Positions 53,998 to 62,924 of a DNA stretch of 64,000 nucleotides are shown here, piece by piece (the stretch's first letter is position 1; each line of letters starts with the position of its first letter). The position numbers and the translations under genes are program-made. The stretch comes from Rhodovulum kholense (GTDB lineage Bacteria; Pseudomonadota; Alphaproteobacteria; Rhodobacterales; Rhodobacteraceae): assembly GCF_003053725.1 (NCBI RefSeq), contig NZ_QAYC01000011.1, forward strand, positions 1 through 64,000, in the 5' to 3' direction. The notes below the pieces were generated by a model, which searched no databases, was not told the DNA's origin, and saw nothing but the letters and a program-made list of their open reading frames with translations.

Positions 53998-56900
53998 CTA
54001 GAACTGGAACCGCATCTGCGCGGTCACGCCCCAGCCATCCAGATCGTCGCCGAACCGGCTGTCGACCCGCAGCGAGGCGTCCATCTGCCGGGCCGGCCCG
54101 GCCTGACCCTTGCCGAAGACGCGGGTATAGTTGAACCCCGCGCTGAGCTCGCGATAGTCGCCAAGCCCGTCATTCTCCGACAGCATCGGCGCGCCCAGCG
54201 GCACGCCGTTCGAGTCGAGTTCGTAATACTTCGCCACCGAGCGGTCGGAAAAGTCGTGATAGGCGGTAGCGGTGGCGAAAAGGTTCAGCGCCGAGACCCC
54301 CGAGGGCAGAACCCGGCTGCGCGACAGCGTCACCGAGGCAAAGCCGATCTGGTTGGTGATCGGGTCGAATTTCAGCACCCCGTCATCGGCGTCATCGGCC
54401 GGATCGTTGCCGAAATACAGATCGTCCGACTTGGTCCGGCTGATCGAGAAGCCAAGCGACGGGATCAGGCTGAACCCGCTGTCCCGGCCCAGCGGCAAGG
54501 CATAGCCCATCGTGCCCGAAACCGTGTGCCCGGTGCTGTCATAGCTCTGGTCGTCGACCCCCAGCCGCTCGCCAAAGGCGCCCGGCGCCACCCGGTTCTC
54601 CAGATCGAACTCGGTCCGGTTCAGCGTGACCTGCAGGTCGGCGAAGAACCGGCCCCGGGAGGCGCCGACATAGGCCCCGCCGTAAAGCTGCTGGAAATCG
54701 GTCTGGTTGCGGCTGGTCTGGATGCCCGCGTTGACGGTGCCGGTATCGGGATCGAACAGATAGACGGGTTGCCGGATCGACCCGTCATTGAGCCCGACAA
54801 TGGCGCCGAAACTGAGGTTCCAGCCCCCCTCGCCGCCATCGAAGCAGCTGTAGTCGAGCCCGGCCTGCACCCCGCCATAGCTGGCGTCGATCTCGGTCGA
54901 GAAACTGCCCAGATCGGTGTGCGAGCTGCCGCTGGCGGTGGCCTTCCCGCCCATCGCCCGGCCCCAGCTGCCCCAGCCGCAGGGCGAGCCTTCGGTCGAG
55001 GCCAGCCCCGAGACATAGGGGCTGGTCGGCCGGTTCACCACCGAGCCGATCAGCGACTGGGTCAGCGCCAGACCGCTGGCCAGACCGCCGAAGGCCGGGT
55101 TCGCCCCCGAGATCAGCCCCCAGCCGTCGCCGCTGGCATTGCGGTCGAGCCGGTAGAGGATGCTGCCGCTCGAGGGCAATCCGGTCGAGCTGACCGACAA
55201 TCCGCCATCGGACCCGTAGGACAGCAGGTCGAGCCGGTTCCTGATCTGGCCGTAATCGCCCGCGGTCAGGTCGTTGAAGGCCAGCACCACGCTGCCGCTC
55301 GCGACCCCGTCGATAGAGATCGCATCGGCGCTCTGGGCGCCGTCGGTCAGGTCGATATCCATCCCGATGGTGCCGTTCAGGTCCGCATTGCCCGTCACCT
55401 GGAGACGGTCGCCGGTGGTGCCGTCGGACAGGCTCAGCGCCGCGCCATTCGACAGGCTCAGATCGCCGTCGACGGTCGCGCTGCCCGAGGCCCGCAGCAG
55501 GCCGGACGAGGTCAGATCGGCCTCGAGCCGGCTGCCATCGGCCAGCGTGACGGTGCCGTAGCTGGTCACCAGACCGCCGGTGACGGTGGCATTCTCGCCA
55601 AGGCTCAGCCTGCCGTCGGTCGTGCCCCCGCGGCCCAGATCGAAACTGCTGCCGAAATCGAGACTGCCCGCCACCAGATAGGACCCGAGCCCGGCAATGG
55701 CGCCGGTGATCCCGGCCGCATCGCCCGCCGCCACCCGGACCGTGCCGTCATTGCCAAGCGTGCCGTCGATGGTGCCGCCAAGCAGGATCTCGCCGTCATT
55801 GTCGACCGCCCCGGCAACGGTGCCGTCGATCTCGGCCTCCGCACTTTCGGCATTCACCAGATCCGTCTCCAGCCTGCCGGTCGCGGCCACGCTCAGCCGG
55901 GCGCCGTCGCGGTTCCGGAAGCTGCCGCCGGTGCCGCCCTTCAGCGTGCCGGCGGCGATGGTCGCGGTGCCGTCATTCACCGCATCGGTGCTGTCGGCCA
56001 TGGTCAGGGTGCCCGATTGCAGGGCCAAGGTGCCGCCCCCGGCGATGCCGAGACCGCCGTCAAGCGCCAGATCGCCGGTCACCCGCGCCTCCGAGCCGCT
56101 TCCGGCCGTCAGCGCCCCGCCGATCCGCCCCGAGACCGAGGCCAGCGCCCCGCCCGTCGCCGCGACATCGCCCGAGACCGTGCCCGAGGACAGGAAGGTG
56201 CCGCCCGAGGCCGCGACCGATCCGCCGATCGTGCCGCTGTTCCCGGTCTGGCCGCCCGTCACCGCCGCATCGCCGGTGATGCTGCCGGTATTCTCGACCT
56301 GGCCCGCGCTTGTCAGCGAGGCGAGCGTTCCCGCCGTTTCCAGGCGGCCCGCGCTGCCGACCGTGGTCTGCGCCGCGACCGAGCCGGTGGCGCCGATCGC
56401 CAGCGTGCCGCCGGTCACATCGGCCGTACCGCCGACCGCGATATCGACATCGGCCGTGCCGCCCGAGACGTCGAGATCGCCCGAAAGCGCGCCCCCTTCC
56501 AGCGAGGCACTGCCGCCCGAGACCGACAGCCCGGTCAGGCTGCCCGCCGTCACCGTCAGCGCCCCGGCCGAGACCGACACGTCCTGCAGGCTGCCGCTGC
56601 TGGTGGCGGTGCCGCCGGTCACGCTCAGATCGCCCGAGATCGTGCCGGCATTGCCCAGCGTGCCCGAACTGGTGACATCCGCCGCGATCTCGGCACCCGC
56701 CGTGTTGGTCAGGCTGCCCGCCGAGGTGACGGTATCCGCCTCAAGCCGCCCGTCATTGGTCACGCTGCCGCCCGTCGCGGTGTCGAGCGCGGCCAGGCCC
56801 AGCGTCGCGCCGGTGCCGATCGTGACCGATCCGGCGTTGTCCAGCGTGGTCTCGGTGCCGGTCACGCTGTCGCTGTCGCCGATCTCGATGCTGCCGGTCG

Positions 56901-59900
56901 ATGTGTTCGACAGCACATTCGGGGTCGCGCCGCCCAGCGTGATGGTGTCATTGCCGCCGTCGGTGGTGACGATCCGGCCGGCATTGGTGATCGCCTCGTC
57001 GCCGGCCCCGTCGCTGTCCGAGGCAATCGTGCCCCCGCCCGCGAACGCGATCAGCCCGGTCCCGAGGTTCTCGATGGCACCGGTATCGGTGACGCTGCCG
57101 CCATCGGCGACATTGATGTCCCCGGTATTGATCAGCGTGTTGCCGGTGCCTTCCAGCGCGGCGCCCGCGCCCAGCGTCAGCGTGCCGTCATTCTCGATCC
57201 GGTCGGCCTCCAGACGCCCGCCCGCGCCGACCTCGACCGTGCCGCTGTTCGACACCGTGCCGACCCCGGTCAGGGCGACCCCGTCGCCGACCTCCAGCCG
57301 GCCGGCATTCTCGACATCGTTGCCCGCGCCGTCGAGCGACTCGACGATCCGGGTCAACCCGCCCTGGCCGGTCTCGAGCGTATCCCTGAGATCGTTCTGA
57401 AGATCGAGTTCGCCGTCGTTCACGACCGCGCCGACAAAGTCGATATCGCCCGTCATCGAGGCGCCGTCGCCGATCGTGATGGTGTCGGCCGACACGGTCA
57501 GGGCGCCATTCCGGGCCGCGATGCTGCCATTGGTGGTGAAGCCGCCGCCCCCGGTCAGGGTCAGCGCGGCAGCCGCGCCGCCCGCGGTCTCGATGCGGCC
57601 GTCATTGGTGACATTTCCCGCGACCGTGGTCGTGCCCGACAGCCGCAGCGTGCCCGCGCCGCTGCCCGTGTCGCCCTCGATGGAGAGATCGTCGCCGAAG
57701 CTGCCGCCCTCCGAGACCAGCACCCCGCCGCCGCCGACGGTGCTTTTGCCCCCGACCGTGCCGCCATTGGTGGCGGTGCCCCCCGACACGTCGAGCGCGC
57801 CGCCAATCCTGCCGCTCGAGGACAACGAGCCGCCCTCGACCGAAACATCGTCCGACAGCGTGCCGCTGTTGGTCAGCGCACCGCCCGCGACCGTGACCGC
57901 GCCGCCGATGCTGCCGGTATTGCCGACCGTCCCCGCGGCAAGCTCCAGCCCGCCGGTCACGCTGCCGCTGTTGTCATAGCGGCCGCCGGTGACGGAAACC
58001 CCGCCCGAGACCGTCCCGGCCGTCTCGGCGTCGCCGTCCGAGACGGCGAGCCCCCCGTTCAGCGCGCTGTCCTCGCCCGCCTCGAGTCGTCCGCCGCTCA
58101 CCTCGACCGCGCCGGTCACGCTGCCGTCGATCTCGGCCATGCCGCCCGAAACCGTCAGCGTGTCGTCGATCTGCCCGTCCGAGGACAATGTGCCGCCCGA
58201 CACCGTGACCGCCCCCGACAGCCTGCCAGAATTGCTCAGCGTGCCGCCCTCGACCGATGTCGCACCGGTCACCGTCCCGCTGTTGTCGAAACTGCCCGCC
58301 TTCTGGGTCAGGGCGGCGATCCGGTCCGCATTGGCGCTGCCGGTGCCGGAATTGACAACCGCCCCGGCCGAGCCCTCGTCCAGCACGAAGCGCCCCGCGG
58401 AGGCCACTTCGACATCGCCGAGCCGCCCGTCGCCGGCCAGCGTCAGCGTGCCGCCGGAAACCGACGTGCCCCCCGACAGCGTGTTCTGCCCGGTCAGCAG
58501 GACCGTGCCGTCGGTGACCAGCGACAGCCGGCCCGCCGCGCCATCGGCCAGCACGCCGCCGAAATCGCTGCCCTCGCCCAGGCTCACCGTGGCGTCTCCG
58601 GACCCGCTCAGGATCGTGCCGTTGCCGGTCAGCGCGGCGATACCGGCGTCGCGTCCGGCCAGGTCCAGCACCGCGTCCGACCCGATCCGCGTACCCGCCG
58701 CCGCGGCAAATGCCGCCGCCGCCGCGTCCGAGCCCACCTGGAAAGTGGCGGAGTCGAAGCCCAGCGTGACGCCGTCCGCCATCGCGACGGACGCCATCTG
58801 CAACGCGACGGTGGCGCCGGCCGCTTCCGCCGAGAAGGACAGATCGCCCGCCAGATCCATCGTCCCGGTCAGGGTCAGGCTCGAGCCCGCCGCGGCGACC
58901 AGCCCGCTCGCGGTTCCGGCCTCGGTCGAGATCGCCCCGCCGAAATCGTCGGCGATGTCGGCGACCAGCGTCCCGCCCGCCAGCGCGACCGCATTGTCGT
59001 TGAGCGCGCCCGCGGCATCGCCGATCCGCAGCCGCCCGTCCTCGACCCGGAAGCCGCCCTGAAATCCCGACAGCGACCCCTCCAGCGCGACCGAACTGCC
59101 GCCCGTCACGGTCAGCCCGCCGCTGCCGGTGATCGCCAGCCCGAAGTCCGAGCTGCCGCCTCCCGCCACCGTCAGGCCCCCGCCGGTCAGCTCGAGCGCC
59201 CCCGCGGCGCCCGCGGCCGAGGCAAGCCCGCCCACGGTCTCGTCATCCTCGATCCGCAGCACCGACGCCGCCCGCCCGTCGATCCCGCCCGACAGCGTAA
59301 GCGTGGCATCGTCGGCCAGCGCCGCCCCGCCCGAAACCACCGCCTTGCCCTCTTCCAGCACGGTCCCGCCGGTCTGGCTGTTCGTTCCCGAAAGCGCGAT
59401 CTCGGCGCCCGGCGCGGCGCGCAGCCGCAGCGTCCCGGTCCCCGAGATGTCGCCCGCAAGCCCGGTATCGACAGCCGCCTCGACCAGCAGATCGTCCTCC
59501 AGCACAAAGGCCAGCGTCTCGTCCATGAAGCCGCCGCTGCCCGCGACGGTCAAACGCGCCGCACTCCCGGAGGCGCCGCCGGGCAGGGCGAAGGCCAGCG
59601 TGCCCCCGGTCAGCACCGCGTCGGAGCCCCCGGTCAGATCGAGCGCGCTCAGCGTGGCGCGGCCGGCCTCGAGATCGATCGCCCCCGCCGCGGCATCCCC
59701 CAGAACGACATCGGCCGGCACGCCGTCGAGACCCGGCGCACCGCCGCCGATCGGGATGCCCGCCGAGTCTTCCCAATTTCCGGGATCGGCCCAGACACCG
59801 TCTACGCCCGTGCCGTTCCAATGGACCGTATCGGCCCCGGCCATTGCGGCACCCAGAGTGAGCCCGGCCGCCAATGCGGTGGTGCTTCGCAATGCCTGTC

Positions 59901-59982
59901 GCAGGAGTTTTCCGATTTGCGGCGAAAACGGCCGCCCGATACTCTCGCTCCGGACCAAGCCGGCCTCCGTGACCAATACCAT
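53998..59982 (-). CDS. Giant type Va autotransporter with repeat-rich passenger
   Basis: A 1994-aa surface protein. The start chosen has AAGGGG before it and gives a long leader (RQALRSTTALAAGLTLGAAM, cleavage near AGA). The passenger (about 50-1660) is a predicted beta-helix made of many Gly/Ser/Thr/Asn-rich units built around SGG-x-Gly-x-Val cores, such as LSGAVTVSGGTLSSDGQIDD, with two long runs of near-regular 20-residue repeats. The C-terminal 330 residues form the outer-membrane barrel (WGRAMGGKATASGSSHTDLG, YGGVQAGLDYS, AGFNYTRVFGKGQA), ending in the aromatic MRFQF. Likely an adhesin or biofilm factor. It lies between the T6SS block and an ExbBD module on the same strand; whether it is part of either is unknown. 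Confidence 0.9.
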   Translation of the reverse strand: MVLVTEAGLVRSESIGRPFSPQIGKLLRQALRSTTALAAGLTLGAAMAGADTVHWNGTGVDGVWADPGNWEDSAGIPIGGGAPGLDGVPADVVLGDAAAGAIDLEAGRATLSALDLTGGSDAVLTGGTLAFALPGGASGSAARLTVAGSGGFMDETLAFVLEDDLLVEAAVDTGLAGDISGTGTLRLRAAPGAEIALSGTNSQTGGTVLEEGKAVVSGGAALADDATLTLSGGIDGRAASVLRIEDDETVGGLASAAGAAGALELTGGGLTVAGGGSSDFGLAITGSGGLTVTGGSSVALEGSLSGFQGGFRVEDGRLRIGDAAGALNDNAVALAGGTLVADIADDFGGAISTEAGTASGLVAAAGSSLTLTGTMDLAGDLSFSAEAAGATVALQMASVAMADGVTLGFDSATFQVGSDAAAAAFAAAAGTRIGSDAVLDLAGRDAGIAALTGNGTILSGSGDATVSLGEGSDFGGVLADGAAGRLSLVTDGTVLLTGQNTLSGGTSVSGGTLTLAGDGRLGDVEVASAGRFVLDEGSAGAVVNSGTGSANADRIAALTQKAGSFDNSGTVTGATSVEGGTLSNSGRLSGAVTVSGGTLSSDGQIDDTLTVSGGMAEIDGSVTGAVEVSGGRLEAGEDSALNGGLAVSDGDAETAGTVSGGVSVTGGRYDNSGSVTGGLELAAGTVGNTGSIGGAVTVAGGALTNSGTLSDDVSVEGGSLSSSGRIGGALDVSGGTATNGGTVGGKSTVGGGGVLVSEGGSFGDDLSIEGDTGSGAGTLRLSGTTTVAGNVTNDGRIETAGGAAAALTLTGGGGFTTNGSIAARNGALTVSADTITIGDGASMTGDIDFVGAVVNDGELDLQNDLRDTLETGQGGLTRIVESLDGAGNDVENAGRLEVGDGVALTGVGTVSNSGTVEVGAGGRLEADRIENDGTLTLGAGAALEGTGNTLINTGDINVADGGSVTDTGAIENLGTGLIAFAGGGTIASDSDGAGDEAITNAGRIVTTDGGNDTITLGGATPNVLSNTSTGSIEIGDSDSVTGTETTLDNAGSVTIGTGATLGLAALDTATGGSVTNDGRLEADTVTSAGSLTNTAGAEIAADVTSSGTLGNAGTISGDLSVTGGTATSSGSLQDVSVSAGALTVTAGSLTGLSVSGGSASLEGGALSGDLDVSGGTADVDIAVGGTADVTGGTLAIGATGSVAAQTTVGSAGRLETAGTLASLTSAGQVENTGSITGDAAVTGGQTGNSGTIGGSVAASGGTFLSSGTVSGDVAATGGALASVSGRIGGALTAGSGSEARVTGDLALDGGLGIAGGGTLALQSGTLTMADSTDAVNDGTATIAAGTLKGGTGGSFRNRDGARLSVAATGRLETDLVNAESAEAEIDGTVAGAVDNDGEILLGGTIDGTLGNDGTVRVAAGDAAGITGAIAGLGSYLVAGSLDFGSSFDLGRGGTTDGRLSLGENATVTGGLVTSYGTVTLADGSRLEADLTSSGLLRASGSATVDGDLSLSNGAALSLSDGTTGDRLQVTGNADLNGTIGMDIDLTDGAQSADAISIDGVASGSVVLAFNDLTAGDYGQIRNRLDLLSYGSDGGLSVSSTGLPSSGSILYRLDRNASGDGWGLISGANPAFGGLASGLALTQSLIGSVVNRPTSPYVSGLASTEGSPCGWGSWGRAMGGKATASGSSHTDLGSFSTEIDASYGGVQAGLDYSCFDGGEGGWNLSFGAIVGLNDGSIRQPVYLFDPDTGTVNAGIQTSRNQTDFQQLYGGAYVGASRGRFFADLQVTLNRTEFDLENRVAPGAFGERLGVDDQSYDSTGHTVSGTMGYALPLGRDSGFSLIPSLGFSISRTKSDDLYFGNDPADDADDGVLKFDPITNQIGFASVTLSRSRVLPSGVSALNLFATATAYHDFSDRSVAKYYELDSNGVPLGAPMLSENDGLGDYRELSAGFNYTRVFGKGQAGPARQMDASLRVDSRFGDDLDGWGVTAQMRFQF

Positions 59983-60147
59983 AACAACCCCTTGGTGAAT
60001 CGACTCAATTACAAATCCATGGACCCAGCCAGACCGCCGCGGCATATTGCTCCGCTTTGGTCTTAATAGTTGAGGCGGCAGGGACAACCCATAGCCGTCA
60101 TTTCGCCTTCTTTATGAACTTATTCGCCCACAATACCCTTTTGGGCG
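59983..60147. promoter_or_regulatory. Upstream region of the autotransporter gene
   Basis: About 165 AT-richer bases between the TonB-like gene and the autotransporter. The autotransporter promoter must lie here if it is not read through from upstream. CGCCCA and TGGGCG near 60126-60147 form a short inverted repeat. No further element is recognised. Confidence 0.4.
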
Positions 60148-60164
60148 ATCCGACTGTGTCGGAT
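60148..60164 (-). terminator. Hairpin directly after the TonB-like gene
   Basis: ATCCGAC and GTCGGAT pair perfectly around a three-base loop, starting on the base after the stop codon of the TonB-like gene. There is no following U-run, so it is at best a weak or Rho-assisted terminator or an mRNA-stabilising hairpin. It separates the ExbBD operon from the autotransporter. Confidence 0.4.
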
Positions 60165-61352
60165 TCACCGCAAATCGAATCCCGCCAGCGCCAGCGCCGC
60201 CGCCCCCAGCGCAGCCCCTCGCCCCCGGGCGAAGACCTGGTCGGCACGCCGCCCGATCTCGGCGCGCAGTCCCGAGACCGGCCGGTCGGTCGCCACCGCA
60301 AGCAGCAGTTGCGATGTGTCGCGCGCCGGTCCGGCCAGGGTCACCGGCACGTCGAACCGCGCCCGGTTTCCGGCGAAGGACAGGAACCGCTGCAGGTCCT
60401 GGACGACGCCGTTATTGTCGATCAGAAGCAACAATACATAGCGCCCGCCGACCCCGCGCAGGCCGCCGGTCAGCCGCCCGCCCGACGCGACCTCGGTCCG
60501 GTCGAGCCCCAGCCCCAGCCGCGTCGCGGGATAATCGGGACTGTCGCGCAGCAGCTCCAGCACCGGGCATTGCCGCGGATCGATCAGGCGGCGCCGCTGG
60601 GCGGTTCCGGCCAGATCGCCGGTCAGAAGCCGCCCGGCATAGTCGGCCATCGCCGCCTCTGACGCCGCCAGCAGGTCGACCCCGGCACCGCCTTCCGTAT
60701 CGCGCCGGGGCAAGGCCAGAAGGCAGTCGGGCGCCGGGGTTTCGCGGATTCGGCGAATCAGGTCCGCCGCCGCCAGATCGCGGGCGCGGGGCTCGGACGG
60801 CCCGGCGGCGGGACGCCGCGCGATGCCCGTGCCCGTCCCCTTGGCCGTGCCGGGCCCTGAGCCGGCCCCAATGCCGACCGGGGCGATTCGGTTCGGCGCG
60901 ACCGCGACCGCCGCCACCCCCGACCGCGCCATCACCGGCGAGACCCGATGCGGCGCCACCGGCTGCGGCACGGCGGCCGCCAGCGGGGCGGCCGAGGGGG
61001 CGGGCGGCGATGGCGCGCGCCCGACCGTCCCGCCCCCCATCGCGGCGCGGCGCCCGGGCGGGCTGTCCGGTCCGCTCGCAGGCTCGGGGCCGTCCGCGGT
61101 GTCCTCGCCCGGCCCCAGCGCCGGATCGGCGGCATTGGCCCGGCCTTCACTCAGCCGCAGCCCGGCCAGCGTGTCGCTGTCCAGCCGCTCCAGCGTCACC
61201 TGGAACCGCGGCGCGGGTCGGTCCCGCGACACCGGGTCGCGCGCGATCCAGAGCGCGACCGCTCCCCCCAGCACGGCATGCGCGGCCAGCGCCGCGAGCC
61301 CGGAGAGGGCCCAGCCGCGCCGGGGCTCGGGTCCATAGGGCAGATAGCTCAT
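60165..61352 (-). CDS. TonB-like energy-transducer-type protein with a DUF4384-like C-terminal domain
   Basis: A 395-aa protein: short cytoplasmic start, one TM helix (about 15-37, LSGLAALAAHAVLGGAVALW), a long Pro/Ala/Gly-rich periplasmic linker (about 60-190), then a globular C-terminal region. Topology and position right after two ExbD genes and ExbB are those of TonB or TolA. The C-terminus has no TonB signature (YP-A). Instead, residues about 257-375 (RQCPVLELLRD, EVASGGRLTGGL, RYVLLLLIDNNGVVQDL, SQLLLAVATDRPVSG) match the C-terminal domain of PpkA in this window and resemble DUF4384. It may therefore link proton-driven motion to the T6SS kinase system or to the cell surface (inference). 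Confidence 0.7.
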   Translation of the reverse strand: MSYLPYGPEPRRGWALSGLAALAAHAVLGGAVALWIARDPVSRDRPAPRFQVTLERLDSDTLAGLRLSEGRANAADPALGPGEDTADGPEPASGPDSPPGRRAAMGGGTVGRAPSPPAPSAAPLAAAVPQPVAPHRVSPVMARSGVAAVAVAPNRIAPVGIGAGSGPGTAKGTGTGIARRPAAGPSEPRARDLAAADLIRRIRETPAPDCLLALPRRDTEGGAGVDLLAASEAAMADYAGRLLTGDLAGTAQRRRLIDPRQCPVLELLRDSPDYPATRLGLGLDRTEVASGGRLTGGLRGVGGRYVLLLLIDNNGVVQDLQRFLSFAGNRARFDVPVTLAGPARDTSQLLLAVATDRPVSGLRAEIGRRADQVFARGRGAALGAAALALAGFDLR

Positions 61353-61762
61353 CGCCCTGCCCCGCCGCCGCCCGCGCGCACCGTCACCAGAACCACCTCG
61401 CGCCCGTCGAACCCGGCCGAGCCCAGCAGATGCAGCAGTTGCCGGGCCGGGGCGCTGCGATCGATCAGCAGATGCACCCGTGAGGCCCCCGCCAGCGCTT
61501 CGGGCAGCCCGGCCAGCGTCACCGCCTGCCCGTCCAGCGCCAACCGGCCGTCGGGCGTCAGCTCCAGCAACGGCCGGGGCAGCCGCGCCGGGTCGAAGGC
61601 CCGGGTCTCGGCCAGCCGCAGCCCGGTCGGCGCGTCGCGGTTCCAGAGCCCGCCGCTGACCAGAAAGAACAGGATCAGCAGCAGCACCAGATTGACGATG
61701 GCAATCGCCGTGTCGGGCCCGTCCCGGCGCCGCCGCACCGGCAGGATCGTCCCCCGTCGCAT
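61349..61762 (-). CDS. ExbD/TolR-family protein with the TM aspartate replaced
   Basis: A 137-aa protein with one N-terminal TM helix (AIAIVNLVLLLILFFLVSGG) and a small periplasmic domain ending VLVTVRAG. It is clearly the ExbD/TolR fold, but the position of the proton-carrying Asp in the helix is Asn24. The paralogue encoded just before it keeps Asp25 (ALADTMFQLLIFFML). The start is set by GGGGAGGG eight bases upstream, leaving a four-base gap after the previous stop. It overlaps the TonB-like start by four bases. Probably a structural partner in a mixed ExbD dimer. Confidence 0.82.
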   Translation of the reverse strand: MRRGTILPVRRRRDGPDTAIAIVNLVLLLILFFLVSGGLWNRDAPTGLRLAETRAFDPARLPRPLLELTPDGRLALDGQAVTLAGLPEALAGASRVHLLIDRSAPARQLLHLLGSAGFDGREVVLVTVRAGGGGAGR

Positions 61763-61766
61763 CGGC

Positions 61767-62228
61767 TCAGCCCTCCCCGCCGAGGCCAAGCCGGACCTCG
61801 GTCAGCCCCGCCGCCCGCAGCCGGTCGAGCGCGGTCGTCAGGTCCTGCACCCGCGCGCCCGGCCCCGCCAGCAGAACCACCGGCGGCACCGGATCGCGCG
61901 CCGCCAGCGCCCGTGCCAGCGCGCCGATCTCGTCGAAACCGAAGCGCTGGCCGCCCGCGATCAGGCTGCCCGGCCCGATCTGCCAGAGCCGGGTGCCCGC
62001 GGGCAGCACCGCCCCCGCCGTCTCGGCGCCCGCATCCCCGCCGGGCGCCCGGGTCTCGGCCAGCCGGTCGCCCGCGGCCGGCGTCAGCGGCAAGAGCGCA
62101 TAGGGCGTCAGCCCCGAGGACAGCATGAAGAAGATCAGAAGCTGGAACATGGTGTCGGCCAGCGCGGTCAGCGCAAAGTGCGGGCGGCGCACCCTGCGGG
62201 GCGCCCCAAGCAGCGGCGGCCGCGCCAT
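61767..62228 (-). CDS. exbD: ExbD/TolR-family proton-channel protein
   Basis: A 153-aa protein with the ExbD layout: basic N-terminus, one TM helix with the functional aspartate (Asp25 in ALADTMFQLLIFFML), and a periplasmic domain with DLTTALDRLRAAGLTEVRLG at the end, the usual dimer-forming region. It follows exbB by six bases. Together with ExbB it would use the proton gradient to move the TonB-like protein. Confidence 0.87.
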   Translation of the reverse strand: MARPPLLGAPRRVRRPHFALTALADTMFQLLIFFMLSSGLTPYALLPLTPAAGDRLAETRAPGGDAGAETAGAVLPAGTRLWQIGPGSLIAGGQRFGFDEIGALARALAARDPVPPVVLLAGPGARVQDLTTALDRLRAAGLTEVRLGLGGEG

Positions 62229-62234
62229 CGCGGG

Positions 62235-62879
62235 TCAGACCCCGCCGTCGGAATCGACCCGGCCATAGATCGCGGCCGAGATCGCCGCCTCCAGCAGCGT
62301 GCGCTCGGCCTCGATCCGGCCCTCGAACCAGGTCGCCAGCGCATTGGCGACCAGCGCCAGCGCCAGCCCGGCCGCGGTCGTGGTCAGCGCCGTCCAGATC
62401 CCGCCCGCGAGGCTGGCCGGATCGGCGGCCTCGGCCGCCAGCGACAGCGCCGAGAAGGCGTCGATCATGCCGACCACGGTGCCCAGCAGCCCCAGCATCG
62501 GCGCCGAGCTGACGATCAGTTCCAGCGCGCGCATCCGCTCGCCCATCCGCGCCAGCTCGATCAGCGCGGTCTGGCGGCCCAGCTCCTCGGCATAGCCGGT
62601 CTCGCCCGGCCGCGCCTGCGCCGCCGACATCACCGCGCGCAGCACCCGGCCCAGCACCGCGCGCCCGGCCACGGCCCGCTCCATCGCCTCCTCGACCCGG
62701 CCCGACAGCCAGCAGTCCAGCACGGTTTCCGCCAGCGCCCGGCGGCCGACGCCCATGCGGCGGAACTGCCAGGCCTTCCAGATCGAGATGGTCAGCGCCA
62801 TCACCGACAGCACCCCGAGCGCGGCGAAGACCGCAAGCGTGGCCGGCATCAGCAGACCGGAGTCGGACAGGTTGGACAT
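62235..62879 (-). CDS. exbB: ExbB/TolQ/MotA-family proton-channel protein
   Basis: A 214-aa membrane protein with three predicted helices: near the start (LAVFAALGVLSVMALTISIW), and the paired family helices LIVSSAPMLGLLGTVVGMID and IWTALTTTAAGLALALVANA. The motif GLLGTVVGMI and the ALTTTAAGL helix are diagnostic of ExbB/TolQ. It is the first gene of a four-gene overlapping operon (exbB, two exbD, TonB-like). The locus has no TolA/Pal genes, so it is not the cell-division Tol system. Confidence 0.9.
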   Translation of the reverse strand: MSNLSDSGLLMPATLAVFAALGVLSVMALTISIWKAWQFRRMGVGRRALAETVLDCWLSGRVEEAMERAVAGRAVLGRVLRAVMSAAQARPGETGYAEELGRQTALIELARMGERMRALELIVSSAPMLGLLGTVVGMIDAFSALSLAAEAADPASLAGGIWTALTTTAAGLALALVANALATWFEGRIEAERTLLEAAISAAIYGRVDSDGGV

Positions 62880-62924
62880 GCGCGATTCTCCTCGGCGCTC
62901 GGTGGGGGACGCGGGGGGGGGGTA

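Noticed and set aside
53905-60066. A 2053-codon open frame on the plus strand opposite the autotransporter
   Set aside because: It is the mirror of a Gly/Ser/Thr-rich, GC-rich repeat gene. The translation is Arg/Ala/Pro/Gly-rich with no domains, signal or ribosome site, while the minus strand has a leader, repeats and a barrel.
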